Source: Necropsobacter rosorum (GTDB lineage Bacteria; Pseudomonadota; Gammaproteobacteria; Enterobacterales; Pasteurellaceae). From it: a DNA stretch of 64,000 bases. The position numbers and the translations under genes were made by a program. Below the pieces are notes generated by a model. That model worked only from the letters and a program-made list of their open reading frames with translations. It had not been told where the DNA came from and made no database searches. Positions within the stretch are counted from its first letter, which is position 1. Each line of letters starts with the position of its first letter. Shown piece by piece: positions 30,170 through 41,545 of this stretch. The stretch is taken from positions 62,001 to 126,000 of the forward strand of contig CCMQ01000004.1 of the NCBI GenBank assembly GCA_000751835.1, in the 5' to 3' direction.

Positions 30170-30802
30170 ATGGCATTCACGAAAGCACTTACCGCACGCC
30201 AGCAAGAAGTTTATGATCTGCTAAAACGCCATTTGGAAACCACCGGTATGCCGCCTACCCGCGCGGAAATTTCAAAAGAGCTGGGATTCCGCTCACCGAA
30301 TGCGGCGGAAGAGCATTTGAAAGCATTGGCCAGAAAAGGGGTGATCGAGATTATCTCCGGCGCCTCGCGCGGTATCCGGTTACTGGCTAACGAAGATGAA
30401 AACGAAGAAGAGGGATTACCGCTGATCGGGCGCGTCGCCGCGGGCGCACCGATTCTCGCCGAACAGCATATCGAAGGCACTTACCGGGTCGATGCCAATA
30501 TGTTTAAACCGCAGGCGGATTTTCTACTGAAAGTCTATGGTCAGTCGATGAAAAACATCGGCATTCTGGACGGTGATTTACTTGCCGTACACAGCACCAA
30601 AGATGTGCGCAACGGTCAGGTTATCGTCGCCCGCATTGAAGATGAAGTGACGGTAAAACGTCTGGAGCGGAAGGGTTCAATCATTTACCTGCACGCCGAA
30701 AACGAAGAATTCGAACCGATTGTCGTTGATCTAAACCAGCAGGCGGATTTTGAAATTGAAGGCATTGCGGTGGGCATTATCCGCAATAACGCCTGGATGT
30801 AA
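30170..30802 (+). CDS. lexA: SOS repressor LexA
   Basis: The 210-residue repressor has an N-terminal winged-helix DNA-binding domain ([24 protein letters not shown], about 30-53) and a C-terminal autoprotease. The cleavage site Ala91-Gly92 is in RVAAGAPIL, with nucleophile Ser126 in GQSMKNIG and general base Lys163. RecA filaments on single-stranded DNA trigger its self-cleavage. Start is preceded by GGGGGAG. Confidence 0.98.
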   Translation: MAFTKALTARQQEVYDLLKRHLETTGMPPTRAEISKELGFRSPNAAEEHLKALARKGVIEIISGASRGIRLLANEDENEEEGLPLIGRVAAGAPILAEQHIEGTYRVDANMFKPQADFLLKVYGQSMKNIGILDGDLLAVHSTKDVRNGQVIVARIEDEVTVKRLERKGSIIYLHAENEEFEPIVVDLNQQADFEIEGIAVGIIRNNAWM

Positions 30803-30810
30803 GCCCTTCA

Positions 30811-30856
30811 GATTATCGGCACGCCTTTATGCCCTCCGGCAAGCCGGCCGATAATC
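30811..30856. repeat. Inverted repeat after lexA
   Basis: GATTATCGGC (30811-30820) and GCCGATAATC (30847-30856) are perfect complementary arms, with an inner CCGGC-AA-GCCGG hairpin. It begins 8 bases after the lexA stop. There is no T run after it, so it may be a weak terminator or an RNA-stability structure. Confidence 0.6.
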
Positions 30857-30918
30857 GCTTGGTTCGTACTACTTGTACCTACCGTCGGCGGCATACTCGT
30901 CGCATACCAATATTCCCC

Positions 30919-30947
30919 TTGCCCTTTATCCGCGTTGTCTGTATAAT
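30919..30947 (+). promoter_or_regulatory. rpsF operon promoter
   Basis: TTGCCC (30919-30924) and a perfect TATAAT (30942-30947) are separated by 17 bases. Transcription would start near 30954, leaving a leader of about 90 bases before rpsF. Confidence 0.8.
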
Positions 30948-30953
30948 CGCACG

Positions 30954-31045
30954 CCTTACAGTCATATTCAATTTTCGTTCCTTGCTTCCGCAAGATTGGT
31001 GACTGGTCTTACCGTCGGAGGCTGATTAACCCGTAAGGAGCAGTA
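30954..31045 (+). promoter_or_regulatory. rpsF mRNA leader, possible S6:S18 autoregulatory RNA
   Basis: The leader contains CTTGCTTCCGCAAG, a small hairpin (CTTGC/GCAAG), followed by GGTCTTACCGTCGGAGGC. A structured leader bound by the S6:S18 complex is known ahead of rpsF in many bacteria. The ACCG bulge-like segment here fits it loosely. No folding was computed. Confidence 0.4.
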
Positions 31046-31423
31046 ATGCGTCACTACGAAATCGTGTTTATGGTTCACCCGGACCAAAGCGAACAAGTAC
31101 CGGGCATGATTGAACGCTACACAGGTTCTGTAAAAGAAGCCGGCGGTCAAATCCATCGCCTAGAAGATTGGGGTCGCCGTCAGTTAGCTTACCCAATCAA
31201 CAAATTACATAAAGCACATTATGTGCTGATGAATGTAGAAGCGCCTCAAGAAGTCATCGACGAGCTAGAAACAACTTTCCGTTACAACGACGCAGTTCTT
31301 CGTAACGTAATTATTCGTACTAAGCACGCCGTAACAGAAGCGTCCCCAATGGTTAAAGCGCGTGATGAACGTAAAGCTTTAGCTGAAGTTGAAAACAACG
31401 ATTTTGAGGATGCTGAAGAGTAA
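31046..31423 (+). CDS. rpsF: 30S ribosomal protein S6
   Basis: The 125-residue protein begins [21 protein letters not shown] and has the S6 core ([17 protein letters not shown]), with an acidic tail ending NNDFEDAEE that resembles the glutamylated tail of E. coli S6. It pairs with S18 in the 30S platform. A strong AAGGAG precedes the start. It is the first gene of rpsF-priB-rpsR-rplI. Confidence 0.99.
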   Translation: MRHYEIVFMVHPDQSEQVPGMIERYTGSVKEAGGQIHRLEDWGRRQLAYPINKLHKAHYVLMNVEAPQEVIDELETTFRYNDAVLRNVIIRTKHAVTEASPMVKARDERKALAEVENNDFEDAEE

Positions 31424-31736
31424 TTTGACCATTCACAACCGTTTATCATTAATCGGACAAGTTGCCGATTTTCCTAAACGGACAACCAGCCCTAACGGCG
31501 TCGAGCACTGTCGCTTTTATCTGGAACATCGTTCCGAACAGCAGGAAGCAGGATTGGCGCGCCGAGCATGGTGTAAAATGCCGGTTCAGATTAGCGGCGG
31601 GCAATTAATGGAAAAAACTCAAAGCATTACGGTCGGCAGCAAATTACTGGTAACGGGGTTTATTACCTCACATAAATCGGCAAACGGTTTAAGCCAGATT
31701 GTATTGCATGCCGAGCAAATCGAATTTATAGATTAG
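31410..31736 (+). CDS. priB: Primosomal replication protein N (PriB)
   Basis: The 108-residue single-stranded-DNA-binding OB-fold protein acts with PriA and DnaT in replication restart. The family core [40 protein letters not shown] and [11 protein letters not shown] is clear. The ATG at 31410 (MLKSNL) overlaps the end of rpsF by 14 bases and fits the Haemophilus form. A TTG at 31425, just after the rpsF stop and with GAAGAG upstream, would give an E. coli-like start instead. An ATG at 31389 is less likely. Confidence 0.93.
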   Translation: MLKSNLTIHNRLSLIGQVADFPKRTTSPNGVEHCRFYLEHRSEQQEAGLARRAWCKMPVQISGGQLMEKTQSITVGSKLLVTGFITSHKSANGLSQIVLHAEQIEFID

Positions 31737-31976
<240 letters not shown>

Positions 31977-31994
31977 GCAAGAGAGGATACGGTA

Positions 31995-32444
31995 ATGCAA
32001 GTAATTCTTTTAGATAAAATCGTTCACCTCGGTAACGTAGGTGATCAAGTGAACGTTAAACCGGGTTATGCGCGTAACTTCTTAATTCCGCAAGGAAAAG
32101 CGGTTATGGCAACCAAAGCTAACGTTGAACACTTTGAAGCGCGTCGCGCCGAATTAGAAGCCAAAGTTGCAGAAGAACTTGCTGCGGCACAGGCTCGCGC
32201 GGCGAAGTTAACCGAACTGGCAACTGTGACTATCGCCTCCAAAGCCGGTGATGAAGGCCGTTTATTCGGTTCGATCACAACTCGCGATGTGGCGGAAGCA
32301 GTAACAGCGGCAGGTGTTGAAGTGGCGAAAAGCGAAGTTCGCCTGTCAACCGGCCCGATTCGGACAACCGGTGAGCACGAAGTGCGCTTCCAGCTGCACG
32401 GTGAAGTATTCGCAACATTAAACGTCATCGTTGTTGGTGAATGA
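31995..32444 (+). CDS. rplI: 50S ribosomal protein L9
   Basis: The 149-residue protein has the L9 N-terminal domain ([30 protein letters not shown]), a long connecting helix rich in Ala/Glu and a C-terminal rRNA-binding domain ([11 protein letters not shown]). It is last in the rpsF operon and is followed by a strong terminator. Confidence 0.99.
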   Translation: MQVILLDKIVHLGNVGDQVNVKPGYARNFLIPQGKAVMATKANVEHFEARRAELEAKVAEELAAAQARAAKLTELATVTIASKAGDEGRLFGSITTRDVAEAVTAAGVEVAKSEVRLSTGPIRTTGEHEVRFQLHGEVFATLNVIVVGE

Positions 32445-32461
32445 TTCCCTGTCATACTGAT

Positions 32462-32488
32462 AAAACCCGGTATTTTGCCGGGTTTTTG
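32462..32488 (+). terminator. Terminator of rpsF-priB-rpsR-rplI
   Basis: AAAACCCGG and CCGGGTTTT form a 9-base stem with a 7-base loop and T-rich tail, 18 bases after the rplI stop. Confidence 0.92.
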
Positions 32489-32574
32489 TTTCTCATGAGA
32501 TAACATTCTTTCCTTGCTTTCCCCTGTTCGGGGTGTCAAACTTACACTACTTTATTCCACACAAGGGAATTTCT

Positions 32575-34965
32575 ATGGCTCGCAAAACGACAAAAAAAAC
32601 CACCGCACTTCATGATCCGAATTATCAGCAGGAACTGGAAAAATACGGCAATCCGATTCCCAGCCGGGAATTTATTTTAAGCATTATCCGCGACCATAAC
32701 GCACCAATGTCGAAAGAAGAAATTCTGGCCTCACTCGACATTCACAACGACGCGCAACAGGAAGGCATGCGCCGGCGGTTACGAGCGATGGAAAACGACG
32801 GTCAGCTGGTTTTCACCAAACGCAGCCGTTATGCTCTGCCGGAAAAACTGGATCTGCTAAAAGGCACGGTTATCGGCCATCGTGAGGGCTACGGTTTTTT
32901 ACAGGTGGAAGGAGCGAAATCCGACTGGTTTATTCCCAACGGACAAATGCAGCGCGTAATGCACGGCGATTATGTGCTGGCACAGCCGAACGGGTTTGAT
33001 CGCAAAGGGCGTCCCGAAGTGCGCGTTGTACGGGTGCTGGAAAACCGTAAAAAACAGCTCGTCGGCCGCTTCTTTTTAGAAGAAGGCATCGGTTATGTGG
33101 TGCCTGACGACAGCCGCGTCAACCGCGATATTTTAATCCCCGACGAACACCGCAAAGGCGCCCGCATGGGGCAGGTGGTGGTGGTCGAGCTGAAACCGCG
33201 CACCGCATCCTTTACCCGCCCGGTCGGCATAATCAAAGAAATTCTGGGCGAAAATATGGCAAAGGGCATGGAAACCGAAATCGCCATTCGCAATCATGAT
33301 ATTCCCCACGTTTTCCCAAGTGCGGTGCAAAAACAGAGTAAAAAATTCACACAAGAGGTGCCGGAAGAAGCGAAACAGCATCGGGCGGATTTACGTCATT
33401 TGCCGTTAGTGACCATTGACGGCGAAGACGCGCGCGATTTTGACGATGCCGTATATTGTGAGAAAAAACGCGGCGGCGGTTGGACGCTCTGGGTGGCGAT
33501 TGCCGATGTCAGCTATTATGTCCGTCCGCGCAGCGCACTGGATACGGAAGCCTATAACCGCGGCAATTCGGTATATTTTCCCAATCGCGTAGTGCCCATG
33601 CTGCCGGAGATTCTGTCCAACGGCTTATGCTCGCTGAACCCGCAGGTTGACCGCCTCTGTATGGTGTGCGAGTTAACCTTATCGGCAAAAGGCAAAATGA
33701 CCGGTTATCGTTTCTATGAAGCGGTGATGAATTCACACGCCCGCCTCACTTATACCAAGGTGGCGCGCATTCTGGACGGCGACGAAACATTATGCCAGCG
33801 CTATCAGGCGCTGGTGCCTCACCTACAGGCGCTGCATGCTATGTATCAGGCGTTGATTAACGCCCGTCATCAGCGTGGTGCCATTGATTTTGAAACCATT
33901 GAGAGCAAATTCGTATTCAATGCCATGGGGCGTATCGAACGCATCGAGCCGGTAGTACGCAACGAAGCGCACAAAATCATCGAAGAATGTATGATTCTTG
34001 CCAATATCGCGGCGGCGAACTTTATGCAGCGCCACGACGAACCGGCACTTTACCGTATCCACGCCGGGCCGAGCGAAGAAAAACTGCTCGCATTCCGCGC
34101 GTTTTTAAATGAATGCGGTTTAACCTTGGGCGGCGATAAAAAACCGACCACCGCCGATTACGCCAAATTGCTGGAAACCGTGCGCGAACGGCCGGATCAC
34201 GAACTGATCCAAACTATGCTGCTGCGCTCGCTGAGCCAAGCGGTATATGATCCCGACAATATCGGTCACTTCGGTCTGGCATTGGAAGAATATGCCCATT
34301 TCACCTCGCCGATCCGGCGTTATCCTGATCTCACGTTGCACCGCGGCATCAAATACCTGCTTGCCAAACAGCAAGGTTCGAAACGCAAAACCACTAACGG
34401 CGGCGGTTACCATTATTCCGCCGATGAGATGGCGATTCTGGGCGAACACTGTTCCATGACCGAGCGCCGCGCCGACGACGCGACCCGCGATGTCGCCGAT
34501 TGGCTGAAATGCGAATATATGCAGGATCATGTCGGCGAAGTATTCGACGGTGTGATCTCCTCAGTGACCGGTTTCGGGTTCTTTGTTCGTCTCAATGATC
34601 TGTTTATCGACGGCTTGGTGCACATTTCGACCTTAGACAATGATTATTATCAGTTTGAGCCGGGAAAACAGCAGCTTATCGGCGAAAACAGCGGCATGGT
34701 TTACCGTCTGGGCGACAGTGTCAGCATCCGCGTCGAGGCAGTCAGTCTGGAACAGCGTCAGGTGGATTTCGCCTTGGTTTCCAGCAACCGCAAGCCGCTG
34801 CGCGCCGGCAAAACGGCAAGAGAAAAAACCAAGCAAACGTTGCGTTATGCCGACAGTATCAAAAAACAGAAAAGCAAGGCAAAATCAGAGCGGAAAAGTA
34901 CTAAAAAAACCGGCACCAAGAAAAAAAGTGCGGTAAAAAAATCAACTGTTTCCGGCCGCAAATAA
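32575..34965 (+). CDS. rnr: Ribonuclease R
   Basis: The 796-residue 3' to 5' exoribonuclease degrades structured RNA and acts in trans-translation and rRNA quality control. Order: N-terminal helix-turn-helix ([17 protein letters not shown]), two cold-shock OB domains, the RNB catalytic domain with [13 protein letters not shown] (metal-binding Asp cluster), an S1 domain ([20 protein letters not shown]) and a Lys-rich tail. The ATG at 32575 follows AAGGGA; a GTG at 32533 in the same frame would add 14 residues without a ribosome site. Length is close to E. coli RNase R (813). Confidence 0.97.
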   Translation: MARKTTKKTTALHDPNYQQELEKYGNPIPSREFILSIIRDHNAPMSKEEILASLDIHNDAQQEGMRRRLRAMENDGQLVFTKRSRYALPEKLDLLKGTVIGHREGYGFLQVEGAKSDWFIPNGQMQRVMHGDYVLAQPNGFDRKGRPEVRVVRVLENRKKQLVGRFFLEEGIGYVVPDDSRVNRDILIPDEHRKGARMGQVVVVELKPRTASFTRPVGIIKEILGENMAKGMETEIAIRNHDIPHVFPSAVQKQSKKFTQEVPEEAKQHRADLRHLPLVTIDGEDARDFDDAVYCEKKRGGGWTLWVAIADVSYYVRPRSALDTEAYNRGNSVYFPNRVVPMLPEILSNGLCSLNPQVDRLCMVCELTLSAKGKMTGYRFYEAVMNSHARLTYTKVARILDGDETLCQRYQALVPHLQALHAMYQALINARHQRGAIDFETIESKFVFNAMGRIERIEPVVRNEAHKIIEECMILANIAAANFMQRHDEPALYRIHAGPSEEKLLAFRAFLNECGLTLGGDKKPTTADYAKLLETVRERPDHELIQTMLLRSLSQAVYDPDNIGHFGLALEEYAHFTSPIRRYPDLTLHRGIKYLLAKQQGSKRKTTNGGGYHYSADEMAILGEHCSMTERRADDATRDVADWLKCEYMQDHVGEVFDGVISSVTGFGFFVRLNDLFIDGLVHISTLDNDYYQFEPGKQQLIGENSGMVYRLGDSVSIRVEAVSLEQRQVDFALVSSNRKPLRAGKTAREKTKQTLRYADSIKKQKSKAKSERKSTKKTGTKKKSAVKKSTVSGRK

Positions 34966-34985
34966 AGTTGTTATCGAAAGGCTAC

Positions 34986-35012
34986 GGGCGGTGCGCATCA
35001 CCGCCCATTATT
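34986..35012 (+). terminator. Terminator after rnr
   Basis: GGGCGGTG and CACCGCCC form an 8-base GC-rich stem with a 5-base loop, followed by an AT-rich tail (attatttt). Confidence 0.7.
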
Positions 35013-35048
35013 TTAATCATTTAAGCTCAATAATAATCAAGGAAAACT

Positions 35049-35789
35049 ATGTCTGAAAATATTTACGGCATCCATGCCGTCAACGCCTTCCTCGCCAATG
35101 CGCCCGAGCGTTTGATTGAAGTGTATGTGCTGAAAGGCCGAGAAGACAAACGCCTGCAACCGGTGGTTGAGGCGCTTCACCGCTTCGGTATCGCAATACA
35201 GTTCGTCAACCGAGACACGCTGGATAAAAAAGCCGCCGGCGAAGTGCATCAGGGCATTATCGCCCGCATACAGGCGGCAAAAGAGCTGAACGAACATGAT
35301 CTGGACAATATTCTGCACAACAACCGCACGCCGTTATTATTGGTGCTGGACGGCGTCACCGACCCGCACAATCTGGGCGCCTGCCTGCGTACCGCCGATG
35401 CGGCGGGGGTGTGCGCCGTTATTGTGCCGAAAGACAAATCCGCGCAACTGACGGCGACCGCGCGCAAAGTCGCCTGCGGTGCGGCGGAAGTCGTCCCGCT
35501 GATCCGCGTGACCAACCTCGCGCGCACCTTACGGGATCTGCAGCAAAAGCATAATATCTGGGTGGTCGGCACGGCCGGCGAGGCGACGGCAACGCTGTAT
35601 CAAAGCAAACTGAACGGCCCGCTGGCGCTGGTTATGGGCGCAGAGGGCGACGGTATGCGCCGACTGACGCGCGAAACCTGCGATCAGTTGGTTAGCATTC
35701 CAATGGCAGGTTCGGTATCCTCACTGAATGTGTCCGTCGCCACCGGCGTGTGCCTGTTCGAAATCGTCAGACAGCGCACCAGTTTCTGA
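35049..35789 (+). CDS. rlmB: 23S rRNA (guanosine-2'-O-)-methyltransferase RlmB
   Basis: The 246-residue SPOUT methyltransferase modifies G2251 of 23S rRNA. The N-terminal substrate-binding domain ([12 protein letters not shown]) precedes the knotted catalytic domain with [32 protein letters not shown] and [17 protein letters not shown], the SAM-binding knot. It follows rnr on the same strand as in E. coli. Confidence 0.97.
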   Translation: MSENIYGIHAVNAFLANAPERLIEVYVLKGREDKRLQPVVEALHRFGIAIQFVNRDTLDKKAAGEVHQGIIARIQAAKELNEHDLDNILHNNRTPLLLVLDGVTDPHNLGACLRTADAAGVCAVIVPKDKSAQLTATARKVACGAAEVVPLIRVTNLARTLRDLQQKHNIWVVGTAGEATATLYQSKLNGPLALVMGAEGDGMRRLTRETCDQLVSIPMAGSVSSLNVSVATGVCLFEIVRQRTSF

Positions 35790-35872
35790 TCATTTTGATC
35801 ATCGCCACTTTATCAAGCACCGGGTTATTGGTAAAATTTGCCGTCATTGACACAAGATAATCAGGATTCAGT

Positions 35873-36427
35873 ATGTTACAAAAATTAATATGTTCCGCAG
35901 TGAGTTTAGTAATGTTAGGCTGCACCTGGCATGCCCGGCCGGATACTTTCCCGGCCGAATTCGCCAACGCGGATTATGTCTTGTCCGACAGCGACGCGCA
36001 GCGCTGGGTTGCCGCCAGTCGTCAAGCGGAACAATGCGTTTACCCGAATTTAACCCGTATCCAGCAGGAACATTTTTCTAAAGAAGACGCGTATATTCAT
36101 TCGCAGTATGTCTTTTTCTACCCGCTGGAAAGCGTGATCGGCGCCGATTATGTCAAAATGATTCAGGGCGATGAAAAATCCATGGGCTATGCGCAATATC
36201 AATACAAGAAATTCAAAGAGACCGAATTCGAACCGCTGCCCGACGCGCAATGCACCGTACTGCGCCTGAAAGCCCGCGATGATCTTGCCGTCGTCAAAGG
36301 TCAATATAAAAGCGGTATGGTGGAAGAAACCAACAGCGACGGCAGCAAAAGCAGCGACGGCGTCGCCACCAACCAGAATAAATTCTTCTTTGATATTATC
36401 AAATGGGGCTCGGCGTTATTATTGTAA
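35873..36427 (+). CDS. Putative lipoprotein, DUF5358-like
   Basis: The 184-residue protein has an N-terminal signal ending in the lipobox MLGC (Cys17), so it should be membrane anchored and periplasmic. The body has conserved-looking blocks ([32 protein letters not shown]) and Cys residues in EQCVYP and DAQCTV. I associate this type with a Pasteurellaceae family of unknown function, DUF5358, but cannot confirm it. AGGA lies ahead of the ATG. It follows rlmB by 83 bases and is followed by an uptake-signal hairpin. Confidence 0.7.
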   Translation: MLQKLICSAVSLVMLGCTWHARPDTFPAEFANADYVLSDSDAQRWVAASRQAEQCVYPNLTRIQQEHFSKEDAYIHSQYVFFYPLESVIGADYVKMIQGDEKSMGYAQYQYKKFKETEFEPLPDAQCTVLRLKARDDLAVVKGQYKSGMVEETNSDGSKSSDGVATNQNKFFFDIIKWGSALLL

Positions 36428-36462
36428 GCGCTGAAATACGCGTTAAAATTTATAAAAAAATA

Positions 36463-36504
36463 ACCGCACTTTGTTTGTCAATAATAGATTTTCTAAAGTG
36501 CGGT
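36463..36504. terminator. Inverted uptake-signal pair between convergent genes
   Basis: ACCGCACTTT (36463-36472) and AAAGTGCGGT (36495-36504) are perfect complementary arms with a 22-base spacer, followed by a T run. It probably terminates the lipoprotein gene and possibly the convergent gene. Confidence 0.7.
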
Positions 36505-36588
36505 CAAATTTTTTATCGTTTAAGCCCTATTTCAGCTTAGTCAGAAAAATATTCGACAAAGAGATTGAGATGGTTTTCTAATATTATC

Positions 36589-37548
36589 TTACTCTCCTAA
36601 TTCCTGAAGTTTCGCCATCAAATTATCGTGTTTTAAATTACTTAATCGTTCTTCCAGAATATCAATTAAACTATTCAGAGAGATTTCTTTAACTAAAATA
36701 TTATCGCTGTCTTTAATAATTTGTGTTTTTCCTTTGGTGATAATCCAAATTTGTTTATTATTGGTTGTATTCAGACTGATTTCTTTTTTATCAATTGTAA
36801 TCTGGGTTTTGTTTAATCTATTAATATAATTTTCGATTTGATCCTTTTTATAATCTTTATAAAATTCGGATAAAGTACAATCATATAAAACTTCCAACGC
36901 CTTAATTTTAAAGAAACCGTCCGCATTACCCGCTTGTTTTGCGCGCGGATATTGATAGGCATCGGTTAAACCTAACAGTTTTAAGATGGTAAAACAATAA
37001 TCCTCAAAGACATAGGGATCGGAAATAAAATCGGCATTCGTTCTGATTGTTTTCACAATATTGGCAATGGTACTTTGAAGATCAATACTGTTTTTACTTT
37101 CCGCTTCTTTCGTTTTGCTAATATTGACTGCGGATAAAAAGCCGTCTTTACCGACCCGGATTTCAAAATAAACGACATCATCTTTAGCCAGATCTGAAAA
37201 TGTCAAGCCGGAAGCAAGATTAGACTTTCTGAAATAAATATCCTGCTTTCCATCAATATTAAAAATAAATCCGGATTCTTTTTCTTGATTCAGCGTTTTA
37301 ATTTTACTTTGTTGTATTCCGACCGGAAATGCAGGTATAACTTTATTGGCGAAACATCCTTCTTCAGAGACAACATTAGGTAAAAACCGTACTTCCATTC
37401 CAACTGAAAGCTGTTCAAAATTAACGTTAATCAGATCAACTTCTCTAAAATAAAAATCCTTTTCTGAGATTCCATGTATTTTATGAATAAAACCAAAGCG
37501 TTTTTCCATATTTAATGTTTTAATTTTACCTGTAATTTTCTCAGCCAT
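36589..37548 (-). CDS. Tandem cold-shock-like domains fused to a PD-(D/E)XK-like domain
   Basis: I do not recognise a named family. The 319 residues hold two cold-shock-like OB modules: residues 7-70 (KIKTLNMEKRFGFIH, DFYFREVDL) and 82-145 (KIKTLNQEKESGFIF, DIYFRKSNL). A third domain at about 165-300 follows, with FEDYCFTILKLLG (181-193), NADGFF (Asp210), LEVLYDCT (Glu219, Asp223, Thr225) and a QIENYINRL helix (237-245). This order resembles PD-(D/E)XK endonucleases, but the usual Lys is replaced by Thr. The gene is much more AT-rich than its neighbours, lacks uptake signals and has a good AGGAGAT ribosome site. Nucleic-acid binding is likely; nuclease activity is inference. Confidence 0.75.
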   Translation of the reverse strand: MAEKITGKIKTLNMEKRFGFIHKIHGISEKDFYFREVDLINVNFEQLSVGMEVRFLPNVVSEEGCFANKVIPAFPVGIQQSKIKTLNQEKESGFIFNIDGKQDIYFRKSNLASGLTFSDLAKDDVVYFEIRVGKDGFLSAVNISKTKEAESKNSIDLQSTIANIVKTIRTNADFISDPYVFEDYCFTILKLLGLTDAYQYPRAKQAGNADGFFKIKALEVLYDCTLSEFYKDYKKDQIENYINRLNKTQITIDKKEISLNTTNNKQIWIITKGKTQIIKDSDNILVKEISLNSLIDILEERLSNLKHDNLMAKLQELGE

Positions 37549-37565
37549 AATATCTCCTGTTTAAA

Positions 37566-37605
37566 AAGAAAAATGGATAATAAATTAATTTATTATCCAT
37601 TATAT
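37566..37605 (-). terminator. 30-base perfect palindrome after purL
   Basis: Positions 37572-37601 form a perfect palindrome (half-site AATGGATAATAAATT) with no loop bases. On the minus strand it is followed by TTTTTCTTTTT, so it can act as the purL terminator. It is also 24 bases upstream of the gene at 36589-37548. Confidence 0.75.
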
Positions 37606-37610
37606 ATTTA

Positions 37611-40600
37611 TTATTTAAAAGCAACCCTTGCATTTCTAAACAACCGCATCCAGGCGCCGTCTTCGCTCCAGTCTGCCGGGTGCCAGGAGTTGCTGACGGT
37701 GCGGAATACGCGTTCCGGGTGCGGCATCATAATAGCGATGCGACCGTCGGTATTGGATAAGGCGGTGATGCCGTCCACCGAACCGTTCGGGTTGGCAGGA
37801 TAAGTTTCCGTCGGCTGTAGGTTGTTATTGATATATTGCGCCACAATCAGGTTCTGCTCGCGCAATTGCTGTAGCTGCTGCGCATGTTTAAATTCCGCCC
37901 GGCCTTCGCCATGAGATACCGCAATCGGCATATGGGAACCGTCCATGCCGGTAAACCATAGGGAGTTGCTGCGATTAATGCGGACTAAAGCGGCGCGGGC
38001 TTCGAAACGCTCTGATTTATTACACACAAAACGCGGCCAGGCCTGTGTGCCCGGAATAATATCGGTAAGGTTGGAAAGCATTTGGCAACCGTTACACACG
38101 CCTAACGCCAGTGTATTCGGGTTCTCGAAAAAGGCGGCGAATTGATCGCGAAGTGCGGTGTTAAATAAAATAGATTTCGCCCAGCCGCCGCCGGCACCCA
38201 GTACGTCACCGTAGGAGAAGCCGCCGCAAGCCACCAGCGCGTTGAAATCCTGCAGATTCCGGCGAGCGGAATGCAAATCGCTCATGTGTACGTCAACGGC
38301 TTCAAAACCGGCGCGATCAAACGCCGCCGCCATTTCCACATGGCTGTTGACCCCTTGTTCGCGCAGAATGGCGATACGCGGTCTGGCTCCGCTGGCAATA
38401 TAAGGTGCGGCGATATCTTCGTTTATATCGTAGCTCAGATGCGCCGAGAAACCTTTGTCGGCAGGATCCTGCTTGGCGGCAAATTCCTGATCGGCGCATT
38501 CCGGATTATCGCGCAGGCGCTGCATTTGGTGAGTCAGTTCCGCCCAGATTGCGCGTAAGGCAGAACGTTTTTCCGCCAGCAGCACTTTGTTGCCGCGGGT
38601 AATTTCAAATTCATCCTCTTCGGTGACCGTGCCCAGTTCTTTGGTTAAATGAAGCAACCCATGCCGGCTCAACACGTCGCGAACCGCCGCTAAATCGCTC
38701 TCCCGCACCTGAATGACCGCACCGAGCTCTTCACTAAACAGTACGCTCAGATCGTTATCACCCAACGCGCTGATATCCACGGACACGCCACAATGGCCGG
38801 CAAACGCCATTTCCGCCAGCGTGACCACCAACCCGCCGTCGGAACGGTCATGATAAGCCAATAATTTTTCCTGCCCTACCAGCGTTTGCATCGCATTAAA
38901 AAAGCCTTTCAGCGTTTCGGCGCTGACGACATCCGCCGGCTTGTCGCCCAGTTGCCGATACACCTGCGCAAGTGCGGTGGCGCCCAGACGGTTTTTGCCC
39001 TCGCCCAGATCAATTAATAATAAACGGCTGCCGCCTTGATCGGTGCGTAATTGCGGCGTCACGGTTTTGCGCACATCTTCCACGCGGGCAAAGGCGCTGA
39101 TGATTAAAGACAACGGCGCAGTAACGGATTTTTGTTCACCGTTTTCATGCCAGGTGGTTTTCATCGACATGGAATCTTTCCCCACCGGAATCGTCAAGCC
39201 GAGCTGCGGGCAAAGTTCCTCGCCCACCGCTTTGACCGCCGCATACAGCCCGGCATCTTCACCGCAGTGACCGGCGGCGGACATCCAGTTGGCGGATAAT
39301 TTAATTCGTTTGATATCGCCGATATCCGTAGCCGCGATATTGGTAATACTTTCCGCTACGGCCAAACGGGCGGAGGCGGCGAAATCCAGCAAGGCCACCG
39401 GCGCCCGCTCGCCCATTGACATTGCCTCGCCGTAATAGCTGTCCAGACTGGCGGTAGTCACCGCGCAGTCCGCCACCGGAATCTGCCACGGGCCGACCAT
39501 CTGATCGCGCGCCACCATGCCGGTAACCGAACGGTCGCCGATCGTAATCAGGAAGGTTTTTTCCGCCACCACAGGCAGACGCAATACCCGGTACAACGCT
39601 TCCTGCACACCGATTTCATCTTGCAAAAGCGGCGGATTTTCCACCGCACTTGAGCGCACATCGCGGGTCATTTTCGGCGTTTTACCCAATAATACGCCCA
39701 TCGGCAAATCTATCGGATTATTGTCGAAATGCGCGTCATGCAACGTCAAATGCGCCTCACCCGTCGCTTCGCCGATGATGGCATAAGGTGCGCGTTCGCG
39801 GCGGCAAAGCTGTTCGAATACGGCTAATTTATCCGCCGCCACGGCCAGTACATAACGTTCCTGCGATTCGTTGCACCAGATTTCCAGCGGTGACATGCCG
39901 CGTTCATCACATAAAATATTGCGCAGCTCAAATTTTCCGCCGCGCCCGCCGTCATGCACCAGCTCCGGCATGGCGTTGGATAAACCGCCGGCGCCCACAT
40001 CATGAATAAAGGCGATCGGATTGTCTTCGCCCAGCTGCCAGCAGCGGTCGATCACCTCCTGACAACGGCGTTCCATTTCCGGATTGTCGCGCTGTACAGA
40101 GGCGAAATCCAAGTCTTCTTTTGATTTGCCGGAAGCCATTGACGAGGCTGCGCCGCCGCCCAGACCGATATTCATTGCCGGTCCGCCAAGAACGATCAGT
40201 TTCGCTCCGACCGGAATCTCGCCTTTTTGTACATGTTCGGCGCGGATGTTGCCGATACCGCCCGCCAGCATAATCGGTTTATGGTAGCCGCGCACTTCTT
40301 CCCCGTTGAAGCTGTTGACTTTTTGTTCATAGGTACGGAAATAGCCGAGTAATGCCGGACGGCCGAATTCGTTGTTAAAGGCCGCACCGCCCAATGGCCC
40401 GTCAATCATGATATCCAGCGCGGAAGCAATCCGGCTCGGTTTGGAGAGCGGCGCTTCCCAAGGCTGTTCAAAGCCCGGAATCAATAAGTTGGAAACGGAA
40501 AAACCGACCAGTCCCGCTTTCGGTTTGGCGCCGCGGCCGGTGGCGCCTTCATCGCGGATTTCGCCGCCGGAACCGGTCGCCGCGCCCGGAAACGGCGAAA

Positions 40601-41504
40601 TTGCCGTCGGGTGATTGTGGGTTTCCACTTTCATTAAAATATGCGCATCTTCATTATGATAACGATACTGTCCGTCCTGATCGGGGAAGAAACGGCCGAC
40701 CTTGGAGCCTTCCATCACCGCGGCATTGTCTTTATACGCGGACAACACATAATCCGGTGTTTTTTCAAAGGTATTTTTAATCATTTTAAACAGGGATTTT
40801 TGCTGCTTTTCGCCGTCAATCACCCAATCGGCGTTAAAAATTTTATGCCGGCAATGTTCCGAGTTAGCCTGCGCGAACATATACAGTTCAATATCGTGCG
40901 GATTGCGCCCAAGTGCGGTGAAATTTTCTACTAAATAATCGATTTCGTCCGCCGCCAGCGCCAACCCTAAATCCGCATTCGCCGCCACTAACGCCTGACG
41001 GCCGCCATTGAGAATATCCACCGTGGTAAAAGGTTTCGGCGCCTGATGCCGGAACAATACCTGCGCCTGTTCCGGCGTGCGGATCACCGTTTCCATCATG
41101 CGGTCGTAAATATGGGAGACCAACTGCTGTTCTTCGGCCTCACTTAATGGGCGTGTCATATCAAAATAAAACGCCAGACCGCGTTCCAGCCGCAGCACTT
41201 TGTCCAAACCGCAGTTATGGGCGATATCCGTCGCTTTCGACGACCAGGAAGAAATCGTCCCCACCCGCGGGATCACAATAAAACACTCGCCGGTCGGTTC
41301 GTGCTGCGCCAGTGTCGGGCCGTATTGCAATAACCGGGTCAGTTTCTGCGTTTCATCGGCATTCAGCGCCTCGCTCAGTTCGGCAAAATGCAAATATTCC
41401 GCATAGCAGGATTTAACCGGCAAGTCGGCTTTCTGGAAACGTTGCGCTAAGTGATTTAAACGGAATGAAGACAAAGCGGGTGAACCGCGGAAAACCTGTA
41501 ACAT
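37611..41504 (-). CDS. purL: Phosphoribosylformylglycinamidine synthase PurL
   Basis: The 1297-residue large form, as in enterobacteria, carries synthetase and glutaminase in one chain. It converts FGAR, glutamine and ATP to FGAM in purine synthesis. The N-terminal PurS-like part is followed by paired PurM-like domains (with [25 protein letters not shown]-type loop, and [18 protein letters not shown]). The class I amidotransferase ends the protein, with Cys in [10 protein letters not shown] and His-Glu in MPHPERVFR. Upstream is a near-perfect PurR operator. Confidence 0.99.
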   Translation of the reverse strand: MLQVFRGSPALSSFRLNHLAQRFQKADLPVKSCYAEYLHFAELSEALNADETQKLTRLLQYGPTLAQHEPTGECFIVIPRVGTISSWSSKATDIAHNCGLDKVLRLERGLAFYFDMTRPLSEAEEQQLVSHIYDRMMETVIRTPEQAQVLFRHQAPKPFTTVDILNGGRQALVAANADLGLALAADEIDYLVENFTALGRNPHDIELYMFAQANSEHCRHKIFNADWVIDGEKQQKSLFKMIKNTFEKTPDYVLSAYKDNAAVMEGSKVGRFFPDQDGQYRYHNEDAHILMKVETHNHPTAISPFPGAATGSGGEIRDEGATGRGAKPKAGLVGFSVSNLLIPGFEQPWEAPLSKPSRIASALDIMIDGPLGGAAFNNEFGRPALLGYFRTYEQKVNSFNGEEVRGYHKPIMLAGGIGNIRAEHVQKGEIPVGAKLIVLGGPAMNIGLGGGAASSMASGKSKEDLDFASVQRDNPEMERRCQEVIDRCWQLGEDNPIAFIHDVGAGGLSNAMPELVHDGGRGGKFELRNILCDERGMSPLEIWCNESQERYVLAVAADKLAVFEQLCRRERAPYAIIGEATGEAHLTLHDAHFDNNPIDLPMGVLLGKTPKMTRDVRSSAVENPPLLQDEIGVQEALYRVLRLPVVAEKTFLITIGDRSVTGMVARDQMVGPWQIPVADCAVTTASLDSYYGEAMSMGERAPVALLDFAASARLAVAESITNIAATDIGDIKRIKLSANWMSAAGHCGEDAGLYAAVKAVGEELCPQLGLTIPVGKDSMSMKTTWHENGEQKSVTAPLSLIISAFARVEDVRKTVTPQLRTDQGGSRLLLIDLGEGKNRLGATALAQVYRQLGDKPADVVSAETLKGFFNAMQTLVGQEKLLAYHDRSDGGLVVTLAEMAFAGHCGVSVDISALGDNDLSVLFSEELGAVIQVRESDLAAVRDVLSRHGLLHLTKELGTVTEEDEFEITRGNKVLLAEKRSALRAIWAELTHQMQRLRDNPECADQEFAAKQDPADKGFSAHLSYDINEDIAAPYIASGARPRIAILREQGVNSHVEMAAAFDRAGFEAVDVHMSDLHSARRNLQDFNALVACGGFSYGDVLGAGGGWAKSILFNTALRDQFAAFFENPNTLALGVCNGCQMLSNLTDIIPGTQAWPRFVCNKSERFEARAALVRINRSNSLWFTGMDGSHMPIAVSHGEGRAEFKHAQQLQQLREQNLIVAQYINNNLQPTETYPANPNGSVDGITALSNTDGRIAIMMPHPERVFRTVSNSWHPADWSEDGAWMRLFRNARVAFK

Positions 41505-41545
41505 AAACTTTTTACCATGGGTTAGAGTTGAGAAAAAACGGGCAT

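Noticed and set aside
30808-30993. Small minus-strand frame between lexA and rpsF
   Set aside because: It runs through the rpsF promoter and the inverted repeat, with no ribosome site and no recognisable product.
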